A stretch of DNA of 64,000 nt from JADJGC01 sp964617645 (GCA_964617645.1 CAZTYE010000006.1:124001-188000); one strand, 5' to 3'. Positions 1-8,373 are shown, counted from the stretch's first letter. Translations and numbers: made by a program. The notes: generated by a model from the letters alone, not told the origin.

Positions 1-617
1 GGATCATCGACGATGTTTCCGTTACCATCGGCGTCGATGCCGTTCAAATTCGTGTACTCGACCCAAGCTGCATGAACCGTTCCGACATTGAACGGCGGAT
101 TGGCTATGTTATCATCAACCGCTACGTCCGGATAATCATACCAGTTGAATCCGGGCACGTTCACCGGCGAGATTGGCACGCCCGCCGCAAACGGCGCGCC
201 GCCGCCGGGCGAAGCATGGGCCATGATCTGATTCATAACCGCCCACGGTGCGCCCGGACCGTACGAGGACTCGAGCGCGTAGAAGCCGCCGCCGGGATGA
301 GCGGAAATCGAAGGATTCCATGAGAAGGGATAAGGTGGAGTCGGGGCCATAACTCCGGCGCCCCACGCGGCGCCACCGGTCACAGAGATCCCGACGCCCA
401 CTCCCGACGCGCCAAAACCGGCGACCGGGAAAGTGGTCCACACCGAGTAAAGAACGCCGAGAGCCGCCTCGCTCGCCGCAATCTCGGCGTTATGCTGTTC
501 GGTCAGTGGCGGACTGGCGTTTACAATAATGTTGGGGAACGCTTGCAGCGGCGGCGTTAGCGACACCGCCAGCGCCAACAACAACAGGGCGCCGTGAAGA
601 TACGGACGGTTCGTCAT
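1..617 (-). CDS. Secreted protein, N-terminal part (runs off the left edge)
   Basis: Reading the minus strand from an ATG at 617 gives an open frame of about 205 codons with no stop before the window edge, so only the N-terminal part is present. A good ribosome binding site (GGAGGAAGC) precedes the ATG. The first 26 residues form a clear signal peptide: MTNRPYLHG, then a Leu/Ala-rich core, then a cleavage-like LQAF. The rest is rich in Gly, Pro, Ala and aromatic residues. It reaches an acidic stretch (DADGNGNIVDD) at the edge that looks like a calcium-binding dockerin or EF-hand style loop. No enzyme family is recognised. It is probably an exported or cell-surface protein like the other secreted proteins of the window. 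The product is inferred only from the signal peptide and composition. Confidence 0.75.
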   Translation of the reverse strand, partial: MTNRPYLHGALLLLALAVSLTPPLQAFPNIIVNASPPLTEQHNAEIAASEAALGVLYSVWTTFPVAGFGASGVGVGISVTGGAAWGAGVMAPTPPYPFSWNPSISAHPGGGFYALESSYGPGAPWAVMNQIMAHASPGGGAPFAAGVPISPVNVPGFNWYDYPDVAVDDNIANPPFNVGTVHAAWVEYTNLNGIDADGNGNIVDD

Positions 618-1457
618 GCTTCCTCCGGTAAGGAGTGGGGTTAATGATTTCCAAACAGCTATGGCAACAGGGTACGATGGATCAGGAGCAGGCTCGCTCG
701 GAAGCGGCCGCAAGCGCGACGGGGCTACGCCGAATACGCCTCATTCGGCGGCGATGCATGCTCGTGATTTGTCGTTGCTGGTATCAAAATACGGCACCGG
801 CCCCGGTTTTGTCAACACTTAATCTTGCATTGATGAACCAATTATCTCCATAAATCCATTTCGCACCGCGCTCGGGCGCGGTCTCGCCGCGTTATCGGTG
901 TCGCGGCGGTAAGCGTGACCGCGGCCGGGCATCCCGAATGGCTGTTGTCGCGAAGCGGCTGTGATGCCATTGCTCGCGTCACCGAAACGTCGTCTCGCTG
1001 GCGCAGCGATCACGGACGCCACAATTTCTGTTTCGACCGCACGGAACTGACAGTTCGTTTCGACAGAATTCGCATCGCTGAATCGCCCGATTTTTACGGC
1101 GCAAAACTCCGATGCACTTCTGCATCAACGCAGTTTTGATTGTGACGCGTGCGGCGCGCGCTGATTTTCGGCGTGAGAAAAAAGTTTTTTGTTGATTTCA
1201 AATCGATGCGGCGTCACACTACCCTACGCAATGATGATTGACGGGAAACATACGATGTCGCGCCAGGAAAATCATGATTCGTTGATGACGATCATCCGCG
1301 TCACGGACGACGCGCGCGGCATCGCGGGTGGTTGCGCCGAAGCTTCTTACGGAAGAGAAACGACTGAAGATAAAACCGCGAGTAACATCGCAAGCGTGGC
1401 GGCGGTCTTCAACGCCGACGCGCTCAGGCAGCAACCCCTAACCTCAAGAAGGGACCT
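618..1457. other. Intergenic region, no convincing gene
   Basis: About 840 bases lie between two divergent genes, and none of the short open frames has a good ribosome binding site or a protein-like composition. It holds a two-tier stem-loop at 1102-1138: outer arms CAAAACT/AGTTTTG, inner arms GATGCA/TGCATC with a CTTC loop. An A-run/T-run stretch (AAAAAAG TTTTTT) lies near 1178. The leader and promoter of the small Lys-rich gene at 1458 must lie in the right part, but no clear -35/-10 pair stands out. Confidence 0.5.
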
Positions 1458-1544
1458 ATGAAGAAAACCGCAGCTAAGAAGAGCACGAAGAAGTCGACCA
1501 AGAAGTCGACTAAGAAGACTGCGAAGAAATCGACCAAGAAGTAA
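1458..1544 (+). CDS. Small lysine-rich histone-H1-tail-like protein (28 aa)
   Basis: A short frame opens with ATG after AGAAGGGA at good spacing and closes with TAA. It encodes 28 residues made almost only of Lys, Ser, Thr and Ala in a repeated KKST/KKTA pattern. Such sequences occur as the C-terminal tails of eukaryotic H1 and of bacterial H1-like proteins (HctA/HctB type, AlgP), where they bind DNA through charge. Here the tail stands alone as a whole gene. A strong hairpin terminator follows at 1605, which supports it being a real separate transcript. By composition it would bind nucleic acid, but that is inference. A chance frame is unlikely, because the lysine codons (mostly AAG, with two AAA) fall in strict repeat register. 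Confidence 0.7.
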   Translation: MKKTAAKKSTKKSTKKSTKKTAKKSTKK

Positions 1545-1604
1545 TCCGTACTTCTGGCACGCAGTCACGGACGGTTTCGGCCGCCCGTGCGAACAAGCTC
1601 GTTT

Positions 1605-1638
1605 CAACCCGTGTCTAACCGACACGGGTTGTGTCTTT
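1605..1638 (+). terminator. Intrinsic terminator after the Lys-rich gene
   Basis: A perfect 11-bp stem (CAACCCGTGTC / GACACGGGTTG) with the 5-base loop TAACC is followed by TGTCTTTT. It lies 60 bases after the stop codon of the 28-residue gene. Confidence 0.85.
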
Positions 1639-1688
1639 TCCGGCCGTTTTGTACCATGCGCTGGAAACAACGCGATGATTGACAAGCT

Positions 1689-2825
1689 ATGGATACGGAC
1701 AACGGCCTTCGCGAGACGGTGAGCGCGTTCGCCGCGGGACGCCGCCTTGTCGCGATCCTCAATTCGCGGCAATCGAAGCGTCCGTGCGGGCGCGACGCCT
1801 GGGTCGCCGCCACCGTACGCGCTGTCGACGCATTTGCAGATACTCGCAGCGTCATTATTTCCTCGGTCGGGCTCAACACCTACGAATTGACGCTGTCGCT
1901 GGCGGCTGCCGCTGACTTACCGGTAGTCGTTGTCGCCGCGGATCCTGATCGGGAAGAAACGATCCGCGCCGGCTTTAAGCTCAGTCGCGAGAGTTGCCTA
2001 ATCGTCACGCCGCCGTCAACCAAGACCTCATCAACAGCCTCTGGTCCAGAGCACGAACGCGATCGGGCAATTGTCGAGCTTGCCGATACTCTGATTCCGG
2101 TTTCGATTCGTGCCGGCGGATTCTTCGCTAAGGCCATCGGTGATGCCGTGACCGGCGGCAAACTCGTCGACACGCGGTTTCAAACGCCGTACGCTTCTGC
2201 AGTCGATCATCCGCAGTACGACTTCTCAACCGCCAATCTCAATCCCCGGTTGACCAAGCTGTCGTGGCCGTTCCTCACCCACTGGACGCGCTCGCATCAC
2301 GGTCCTCTGCCATGGGAGCGGGCGATCGAATACTACCGAGAAGTACCCTCATCCGCGAGTTACCCGCGCTCGGCCTTCGCCAACTTGAAGCGAATTTTAG
2401 CGGAGCAGAGAATCCGCGCCAGTGAACGATTCATTCGCGAACAGCTCAGAGTCGTGGCGTTCACTGCGGCGGTGCCGGCCGAAGCCATCAAACTGATGCG
2501 CTGGCGGCGGCGCTACGTTTACTACAACTTCGAGCCGTACGGCATTGCTGTTCAACTCGACGCCGCGAAGAAACTTGGCGCCAGACCGGTGATCTACGGA
2601 ACGGACGCGGATTTCGGGGCATTAGACAAGATTGATCGACCGTTCTTCCAGTCACGCGGCGGCAAAGTGGCCGACTGGACACCCGAGTTCGAGTGGCGAC
2701 TGATCGGTGATTTCGATTTGTCGCGACTAAACCACGACGAAGCTTTGGTGATTGTCTACCGACCGGAAGAGATTGCGGAGACTCAGGCTTTAACGCGATT
2801 TCCCGTAGAGTCGTTGACTGTTTGA
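1689..2825 (+). CDS. Conserved-looking protein of unknown function (378 aa)
   Basis: A long frame starts with ATG at 1689, just after the terminator of the preceding small gene, and has no obvious Shine-Dalgarno. I do not recognise the family. The N-terminal third reads like an alpha/beta Rossmann-type fold: a run RSVIISSVGLNTYELTLSLA, then an Ala/Asp-rich helix, then the strand LPVVVVAADPD. It vaguely recalls the nucleotide-binding SLOG/DprA style of fold. The C-terminal half is rich in Arg and aromatic residues (MRWRRRYVYYNFEPYG). No signal peptide or membrane segment is visible, so it is probably cytoplasmic. The downstream genes are convergent, so it appears to be transcribed alone. Function unknown; the SLOG resemblance is only a hint. 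Confidence 0.6.
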   Translation: MDTDNGLRETVSAFAAGRRLVAILNSRQSKRPCGRDAWVAATVRAVDAFADTRSVIISSVGLNTYELTLSLAAAADLPVVVVAADPDREETIRAGFKLSRESCLIVTPPSTKTSSTASGPEHERDRAIVELADTLIPVSIRAGGFFAKAIGDAVTGGKLVDTRFQTPYASAVDHPQYDFSTANLNPRLTKLSWPFLTHWTRSHHGPLPWERAIEYYREVPSSASYPRSAFANLKRILAEQRIRASERFIREQLRVVAFTAAVPAEAIKLMRWRRRYVYYNFEPYGIAVQLDAAKKLGARPVIYGTDADFGALDKIDRPFFQSRGGKVADWTPEFEWRLIGDFDLSRLNHDEALVIVYRPEEIAETQALTRFPVESLTV

Positions 2826-2826
2826 T

Positions 2827-3312
2827 TCAACGCTTGTCGTGAATGCTCGGGCGGGTGTATCTGGAGCCGTCGCGCGGCATCAACGGCGAGCTTTGCTGAT
2901 ACTCGCTCTTGCCCAATTGCGAGTTATAAATGCGCATGCGCACCGTAAAGTCCTGGCATGCCTGGCAACGGCTGATGTTCTTTGCCTTGTCCTTGGGCAC
3001 GCGGCGCGTCTTCATGTGATTCGGCGCGAAGATCTGTTTGCCGACGATCTCGAAGCCTTGGGCGTGGTCTTTGTCGTCGTGCCATTTTACACCCTGCACC
3101 ACTCGAGTATTGCTTTCGTCGTAAACAGTGGCGCCGGGGCAGTCGATGACCACGAATTCCTTCTGGTCGGCGAAGTCTTTGGAGGCATTATTGAAGAAGC
3201 CGTAAAATTCACCGTACTTTTCATTGCACGGCAAACACAGTGATACGCCTTTGAATTCGCGCATCGGCCGGCCGCAGATATGGCAGCGCTGAGAGTGGCT
3301 CGGGGCGTCCAT
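2827..3312 (-). CDS. Zinc-ribbon protein, unknown function
   Basis: Translation from the ATG at 3312 gives 161 residues beginning MDAPSHSQRCHICGRP. An N-terminal treble-clef or zinc ribbon is formed by CHICG and CLPCN (about residues 10-34). A second CxxC (CQACQ) lies near residue 120. The frame stays open further upstream, but this start avoids overlap with the next gene, which stops 5 bases upstream. The spacing implies one transcript with the small ribbon protein at 3318-3503. No enzyme family is recognised. It could be a nucleic-acid-binding or redox protein. The zinc-binding claim rests only on the Cys pairs. Confidence 0.65.
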   Translation of the reverse strand: MDAPSHSQRCHICGRPMREFKGVSLCLPCNEKYGEFYGFFNNASKDFADQKEFVVIDCPGATVYDESNTRVVQGVKWHDDKDHAQGFEIVGKQIFAPNHMKTRRVPKDKAKNISRCQACQDFTVRMRIYNSQLGKSEYQQSSPLMPRDGSRYTRPSIHDKR

Positions 3313-3317
3313 CAATC

Positions 3318-3503
3318 TCAGGTGCCTTTCTCGGGATGCGAATGGTGCGCGCTCGGCCACTGAGCCGGCACGCCGGTGAAGCGGCAACTGTCGCCGACGA
3401 TCTCAATGCGGCAAGATTCGCAGTGCAATCGGCCGTTGACCTTGCTCAATCGCGCCTGACAAAAGGGGCACGAAGTTCGCTTGCGGCGTCGAAACGGCAT
3501 CAT
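3318..3503 (-). CDS. Small zinc-ribbon protein (61 aa)
   Basis: A short frame opens with two successive ATG codons (3503 and 3500) after AAGGAG, an ideal ribosome binding site. The protein begins MMPFRRRKRTSCPFCQARL and has the pairs CPFC and CESC about 17 residues apart, the spacing of a compact zinc ribbon. The basic N-terminus suggests nucleic-acid contact. It is the first of two adjacent ribbon genes on the minus strand (the second starts 5 bases after its stop), which suggests they are translated together. A longer frame passing through here has no better start and is not used. Confidence 0.65.
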   Translation of the reverse strand: MMPFRRRKRTSCPFCQARLSKVNGRLHCESCRIEIVGDSCRFTGVPAQWPSAHHSHPEKGT

Positions 3504-3567
3504 AATTCTCCTTGGCGGGTATCGGCGCCCGCTCTGAAGTTGGCGCTGACCGGCGACCGAACGCCGA

Positions 3568-3864
3568 TCAGCCTTTGACCAGCAGCAACACGGCGAACAC
3601 CGCTGTCGCTGCCGGGAGGAGCTGAGTGAACGAGATCGGCAGCAGCCAGGCCCCGACCAGCGCCAAAGCGACGGCCGGAAGCGCCACGCGGAACACAATC
3701 GAGAGCGCCAGCTTGAACAACTTCCAGACGGCCAGTCCGAGTAGGAGCGTCGCCGCCAGATAAGTCGTCAGCGTCGCCAACAGTCCGATCTCGTCGATCA
3801 GTCGTTGGTGAAGCGCTGCAGCGACTCCCGCTGCTCCCTCAGTGATTTCCCCGAAAATTTCCAT
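3568..3864 (-). CDS. Small membrane protein (98 aa)
   Basis: ATG at 3864 is preceded by AGAAGGTGGAAAG. The protein has an amphipathic start followed by two or three hydrophobic segments: roughly residues 27-50 (LLATLTTYLAATLLLGLAVW), 55-75 and 78-97. It should be an integral inner-membrane protein with almost no soluble part. I recognise no family. It lies between the zinc-ribbon pair and another small gene on the same strand and may share their transcript. Confidence 0.6.
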   Translation of the reverse strand: MEIFGEITEGAAGVAAALHQRLIDEIGLLATLTTYLAATLLLGLAVWKLFKLALSIVFRVALPAVALALVGAWLLPISFTQLLPAATAVFAVLLLVKG

Positions 3865-3901
3865 TTGGCGCTTTCCACCTTCTGCCTGCGCTTAGCCGCG
3901 T

Positions 3902-4132
3902 CTATTCCATCGCCGCATCCGCTTCCAGCGGTTCAATGGTCAGCGACGATTCCCCAACGCGCTGAAGTCCGATCATCCGCCGCGTCAGGAAATTCTGCGA
4001 GGTAATCCACTTTTGCGACATGTCGAGCACTTCCTCCTGCTCCACGTCGCTGATCCAATCGATGACCACTGTGTCGTAGTGCTGGTCGTCAACCGTCAGG
4101 TCGTCCATCGTCAGTGTGAATTTCACCTTCAT
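3902..4132 (-). CDS. Small acidic protein (76 aa), unknown
   Basis: The ATG at 4132 follows GAGGAGGAAG at good spacing, one of the best ribosome binding sites in the region. The product begins MKVKFTLTMDDLTVDDQHYD and is acidic, with no membrane segment or cysteine cluster. It is the first gene of a run of four small minus-strand genes (4132 down to 2827), so these may form an operon read from a promoter near 4150-4240, shared divergently with the gene at 4244. Function unknown. Confidence 0.55.
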   Translation of the reverse strand: MKVKFTLTMDDLTVDDQHYDTVVIDWISDVEQEEVLDMSQKWITSQNFLTRRMIGLQRVGESSLTIEPLEADAAME

Positions 4133-4243
4133 CGCACTTCCTCCTCGGGCGGTTGCCCGTTCAAGTCGTTGAAAATGCGAATCGTTTGCCGAGCACCGGG
4201 AAATCGAAGGTGGGCCTTAGGGTGTTGACTGCGTTGAAGTTCG

Positions 4244-5203
4244 ATGTCGATTCAGGCTGAAACAGCGCAGAGAACTGCAGCGGCGGTGGTAATTGTATGG
4301 GGATCGTCCGATAGCGTTGGGATAAAGTCCTTAAGCCGCAGCCGGATAGTGCGTATCACCGGTATGCAGCGCCAGTGGCGAAATCTCTACAAGCGCGCCG
4401 ACATCTTCTTCTGCCCGCATCGGCTGCACAAGCATCACGAACAGGGCACGTCCGCCTGGCATATTCTCAAGAACAAGGGCTGCTTTCCGGCCGGATGTAA
4501 CGCATTTCGTTGGCGTTGTCAGAAATTCGAGGCAAACCAGAAGTGTCCGCGCCGAAAGAAGAATGTCGGTAAGGACTGTTTCTCCTGTCCCTTTTTCTAC
4601 GATCTCAAGGAATCGTATCAGCCCGATCTCAGAATCGCGCCGTCCGAGTTCGAGAAGTTCCATCGTGATTTTGCGGAATTCGAGGACTGGATCAATGATC
4701 TAAAAGGGAAACGCCTCGAAGTTCGCGGCGAAATCGCATCGATCAATCCGTTGCTCGTTAACTTCGGTGAGAACGGTAACCTGCGCATCGCCGGTCAGGG
4801 TGTGTTGCTCTACTTTCGCTCCGGCATACTCGGCTACGACAAATTTCTCGACCCTCTTTATGCCCGTCTGTCTTTTGAGGTTTACCAGAGAAGCGGCGTA
4901 GCGGTCGGTGACGAAGTAGATTTCAAGGGCGAGTTGCAGATTGACCGCGGACGCTTTGTTTTCCGTAAGGTGGGATCAATCGAAAAGATTCACGCCTCGG
5001 GGCGTTCGCCGATCCCGGTTGCTCAGTTTCGCGCGGCCAAGTTCACCGGAACGATGATCGACGGTCAACCATCCAAATGCATGCGCTGCCCGAACGGCCT
5101 GCTCATTGACTCGGCCAACGGCGATGGCCGGTCTCAGCCGCGCCGTCTCATGTATTGCACCAAGGGCGTTGCTGACTACCGGTACTGCGCGTACAATGTG
5201 TGA
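4244..5203 (+). CDS. Cysteine-rich protein with possible OB-fold region
   Basis: The frame is open from an ATG at 4244; a second ATG at 4364 (MQRQWRNLYKRADIFFCPH) is the likelier start, because conserved-looking sequence begins there. Neither has a good ribosome binding site. The N-terminal 100 residues hold about eight Cys (CPH, CFPAGC, CPRRKK, CFSCPFF), suggesting zinc or an Fe-S cluster. The middle (LEVRGEIASINP onward) alternates beta-strand-like segments as in an OB fold. The C-terminus carries CMRCPNG and further Cys. It may bind nucleic acid, but no family is recognised. It is divergent from the small-gene cluster to its left. Confidence 0.6.
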   Translation: MSIQAETAQRTAAAVVIVWGSSDSVGIKSLSRSRIVRITGMQRQWRNLYKRADIFFCPHRLHKHHEQGTSAWHILKNKGCFPAGCNAFRWRCQKFEANQKCPRRKKNVGKDCFSCPFFYDLKESYQPDLRIAPSEFEKFHRDFAEFEDWINDLKGKRLEVRGEIASINPLLVNFGENGNLRIAGQGVLLYFRSGILGYDKFLDPLYARLSFEVYQRSGVAVGDEVDFKGELQIDRGRFVFRKVGSIEKIHASGRSPIPVAQFRAAKFTGTMIDGQPSKCMRCPNGLLIDSANGDGRSQPRRLMYCTKGVADYRYCAYNV

Positions 5204-5635
5204 GCTGCAAAAGGAGAAGTGTGCATGCCGTGAAATGTGTCAAGAGATATGTCACACCTTGTATCATGGCATGGGTTACACACTTTTGTTGTTGTAGGCG
5301 AGTGGCGACTGGGGGTAGAGTCCGCCCAATCGCCGTTCGCGAATGAGAGTTTGTACGCGAAACCGGACTGGTGCCTGCTGAAGCTAATCGCCTTTGGGTC
5401 AATATCTTGCGTAATCAGTCTATTTTTGATTGGAGTGGACTGTCGAAATTCTGCACATATTCAACTTTCAGATTAGAGTCGGACAAATTGGAAGTTTATA
5501 ATTCGTTGTTAAATAACGAATTATGGCGGCATTATCTATGCTGATCGGGCAGGAGATTTGCTTGCTATATGCGCAGAGCGCATAATCTCGAACTCAAATC
5601 CATCTTTTAACCTCGATTCCTGGGAGGGAGTCCAA
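5204..5635. other. Intergenic region ahead of the PEP-CTERM gene
   Basis: About 430 bases without a convincing gene. Short frames here lack good starts. The notable element is a perfect 10-bp inverted repeat, ATAATTCGTT (5498-5507) and AACGAATTAT (5515-5524), 112 bases before the next start codon. Confidence 0.5.
5498..5524. promoter_or_regulatory. Inverted repeat, possible operator
   Basis: Perfect 10-bp arms (ATAATTCGTT / AACGAATTAT) separated by 7 bases lie in an AT-rich patch upstream of the PEP-CTERM gene. The dyad suggests a dimeric regulator site. No T-run follows, so it is not an obvious terminator. The regulator is not known. Confidence 0.4.
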
Positions 5636-6496
5636 ATGAAAAAACCCATTAATGTTCTTCTCGCGGTACTGGCCATCTGCGGCGTGTTCGCGTTGACGAC
5701 ATCGGCGCAGGCCTCGATCTTGGCTTGCGACTGGAGCGGAGATCTTTTCTCCGTGAACACCGCCGATGCGACCCTCAGCTATATAGGCAGCACCGGCTTA
5801 GGTAACTTGGGGACAATCGAATACGCGGCGGATGGAACTCTCTACGGCATCACGGCCGGCAGTAGTTCGGGCCTGTACCGCATCGATCCGACAACGGCGG
5901 CGGCGACCTTCGTTGGAAGTCTTGGGATCGGTTTCGTGATGGAGGGCGGCTTGGCGTTTGGTCCGGACGGCACAGCCTACGGCGCCCACTATGCGGCCAG
6001 TGCCGGTCGGGCGTTATTCAGCATCGACTTGAACAATGGCGCCGCCACTGAAATCGGCCTGATCGGTGACGGATTTACCGACGTAAACGGCCTGGCGTGG
6101 CGCAATGACGGCACGCTAATCGGTGTCGACGAATTTGACGGCACGATCATTGAGATCGATCCGACTTCTGGAGCAGCTTCCACGCTGAGCACGCTCGGGT
6201 TCAGTTGCAGCGCGATCGGTGGTATGACTACCGACCCGCTCACGGGTATCAGCTATCTGGCGACTGGTCGCGTCTCGGACAATAACGGCAATCCGGGCAC
6301 CAACTCGCTCTACACACTGGATCTCAATACCGGCGGGGTGGGGCTCATCGGACAGTTCAGCTACGCGGGCGGTTGGTCCGACGATGGTATCAGCGGTTTG
6401 GCGGCGAAGGCCGTAGTTCCGGAACCGGCCACAATCATGCTCCTCGGCATTGGTCTTGCAGGCTTCGGCGTTATGCGACGTCGTTTGAGCAAGTAA
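5636..6496 (+). CDS. PEP-CTERM sorted extracellular protein
   Basis: ATG at 5636 follows GGGAGGGAG. The 286-residue product has a signal peptide (MKKPINVLLAVLAICGVFAL, then SAQAS). Its body of beta-strand repeats resembles NHL or beta-propeller blades, with recurring LYGITAGSS, FSIDLNNGAATEIG and IIEIDPTSGAAST segments. It ends in a textbook PEP-CTERM tail: VPEPAT, a hydrophobic helix (IMLLGIGLAGFGV) and the basic cluster MRRRLSK. Such tails are recognised by exosortase and anchored or released at the cell surface. No exosortase gene is in the window. A hairpin terminator follows directly. The family is certain from the tail; the role of the propeller-like body is unknown. Confidence 0.88.
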   Translation: MKKPINVLLAVLAICGVFALTTSAQASILACDWSGDLFSVNTADATLSYIGSTGLGNLGTIEYAADGTLYGITAGSSSGLYRIDPTTAAATFVGSLGIGFVMEGGLAFGPDGTAYGAHYAASAGRALFSIDLNNGAATEIGLIGDGFTDVNGLAWRNDGTLIGVDEFDGTIIEIDPTSGAASTLSTLGFSCSAIGGMTTDPLTGISYLATGRVSDNNGNPGTNSLYTLDLNTGGVGLIGQFSYAGGWSDDGISGLAAKAVVPEPATIMLLGIGLAGFGVMRRRLSK

Positions 6497-6519
6497 TCGA
6501 ATTTCCGACTTGAATGAGA

Positions 6520-6552
6520 AAGGCCAAGCTCACTTTGAGCCTGGCCTTTTTC
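6520..6552. terminator. Terminator between convergent genes
   Basis: The stem AAGGCCA-(A)-GCTC / GAGC-(C)-TGGCCTT is followed by a T-run on the plus strand. It lies between the PEP-CTERM gene and the convergent ABC exporter gene and may serve both. Confidence 0.8.
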
Positions 6553-6579
6553 TTTTCCGGTTCCCATTTTTCTGCGCCG

Positions 6580-8373
6580 CTACTGACTCACTTGCTCTTC
6601 CAATTCACTGCGCACATACAGCTCGCGATACAATTGCGAGCGGGTAATCAAATCATCGTGATTGCCGCGATCGATGACGCGGCCGTCGTCAAAGAGCAGA
6701 ATTTGATCCGCGCGCTTCAGCGTCTTCGTTCGATGAGTGACGACGAAACAGGTCATCTCCGGCATTACTTCATGCAACGCCGACCACAGTTTCTCTTCGG
6801 TGCGGGCGTCGAGCGCCGAAGTGCAATCGTCGAGTATCAAGATCCGGGGGCTGCGCGCCAGCGCCCGCGCAATCGCGACGCGTTGTTTTTCGCCACCGGA
6901 GATCGTCAGCCCGCGCGTGCCAATGCGCGTGGCGATGCCTTTGGGAAAACGCTGCATCTGCTCGCCGAGTTGCGACAACTCGATCACCGCATCGACCTTG
7001 CTTTCGGCAATGTCGGGATCACCGAAACGAATATTGCCCTCGATCGTGTCCGAAAACAGAATCGGTTCCTGCGGCACGTAACCGATGGCGTCGCGATAGT
7101 CGTCGAGCGAGAGCGATTTGAGGTCCGCGCCACCGAGCGCTACGCGGCCGGCGGTAGGATCGATCAGGCGCGTGAGCAGATTTATTACCGTGCTCTTTCC
7201 CGAGCCGACTCGTCCCACCAGCGCCACCGTCTGTCCCTTGGGCACGCTGAACGTGACATCGCGGAGCGCATAGTGTCCGTTTTTGCCGTATGTGTACGAC
7301 ACGTGATCGAAGTGAATCGCGTCGAAATCCGCCGCTGCGCTTTGCTTGGCGCCATCCACGACTTGCGCCGGGAATTTTTCGATTTCCATCAACCGACCGA
7401 TGCTGACCGCCGACTGGCGCCCTTTCACGAGAAACTGCCCGATATCGAACATCGGGAAAACCAGACCCATGACGTATGCCGAGAAGGCGACAAAATCGCC
7501 AATCGTGATCGCGCCGTCCACGGCCATTGATCCGCCGAACACCAACACGAGCGCCAGTCCGACTTGCCAGATGTACATGTAGAGCGACTCGATCCCGGCC
7601 CAAGCGCGCACCGTCGAAATCTCGGCGGCGCGGCGCTCGCCGATGATTCGAGCAAACTTGTGTCGCCACATCGTCTCGCGGTTATAGGCCTTGACGACTC
7701 GGACGCCGGAGAAACAAGCCTCCATCGCGCTATTCAGATCGGAGATCTTGGCCTGCAGGCGCTCGAAGCGCTTATCCAGCGCACTCGAAGTGAGCATAAA
7801 GATGACGATCAGCACCGGCAGCGGCGCGACGGTATACAGCGTCAATTTCGGGTCGAGTTGCACCATGAAAAAGATGCCGAACGCGACTACCATCAACGCT
7901 TCGTAGAATCGGAACACGCCCGAGCAGGCAAACCATGATAGCTTGTCGGCGACATCATCCGACATGCGCGTCACCAAATCGCCGGTGCGATAGGCGTTGA
8001 AGAAATCGGGTCCCTTCGTCGTCGTCGCGTCAAACGCGCGCTGCCGGAATATCCATTCCAGACGCGCGTTCATGAACGCCCGCGTGCACTGGACGGTCGA
8101 ATAGATCACCAGATTCAGCACCGCGAACACGAGCAAGATCACGACCGCGCTCGGTATCGCTTCGAGGCCCCAACTGCGTGTCAGTTCGAGCAGCGGCGAT
8201 AGAAACGACGGCAGCGTTCCTTCGCCGTGGCCAACAACGTCGAACACGTATTTGAGCACCAGCGGTTGCGCCATATAGATCGCGCTGATCAGCGGCGTAC
8301 CGACGAGCAGCCAGGCGAGCGCGAGTTTGTGATCGCGATAACCCGACATCATCCATTTCATCTTATTCCACAT
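6580..8373 (-). CDS. ABC exporter half-transporter (degenerate-site subunit)
   Basis: About 597 residues, with a six-helix exporter membrane domain (roughly 15-320) fused to an ATPase domain. The ATPase has Walker A GRVGSGKST (about 389), Q-loop GYVPQEP, signature SGGEKQ (about 492), Walker B ILILDDCTSALD (about 514) and H-loop VTHR. The Glu that normally follows the Walker B Asp is replaced by Asp. This substitution marks the non-hydrolysing site of heterodimeric exporters such as TM287/288, LmrCD and BmrCD (YheI/YheH). The start at 8373 overlaps the end of the upstream partner by 11 bases, so they are translationally coupled and must form the heterodimer. Substrate unknown; drugs or lipids are typical. 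Confidence 0.9.
   Translation of the reverse strand: MWNKMKWMMSGYRDHKLALAWLLVGTPLISAIYMAQPLVLKYVFDVVGHGEGTLPSFLSPLLELTRSWGLEAIPSAVVILLVFAVLNLVIYSTVQCTRAFMNARLEWIFRQRAFDATTTKGPDFFNAYRTGDLVTRMSDDVADKLSWFACSGVFRFYEALMVVAFGIFFMVQLDPKLTLYTVAPLPVLIVIFMLTSSALDKRFERLQAKISDLNSAMEACFSGVRVVKAYNRETMWRHKFARIIGERRAAEISTVRAWAGIESLYMYIWQVGLALVLVFGGSMAVDGAITIGDFVAFSAYVMGLVFPMFDIGQFLVKGRQSAVSIGRLMEIEKFPAQVVDGAKQSAAADFDAIHFDHVSYTYGKNGHYALRDVTFSVPKGQTVALVGRVGSGKSTVINLLTRLIDPTAGRVALGGADLKSLSLDDYRDAIGYVPQEPILFSDTIEGNIRFGDPDIAESKVDAVIELSQLGEQMQRFPKGIATRIGTRGLTISGGEKQRVAIARALARSPRILILDDCTSALDARTEEKLWSALHEVMPEMTCFVVTHRTKTLKRADQILLFDDGRVIDRGNHDDLITRSQLYRELYVRSELEEQVSQ

Noticed and set aside
1189..1461. 90-codon frame overlapping the Lys-rich gene
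   Set aside because: It has no ribosome binding site, an unstructured composition and ends inside the better supported small gene.
5237..5476. 79-codon frame between the Cys-rich and PEP-CTERM genes
   Set aside because: Alternative start only, no ribosome binding site and no protein-like pattern.
6514..7530. 338-codon plus-strand frame
   Set aside because: It is the complement of the ABC exporter gene and shows no domain of its own.
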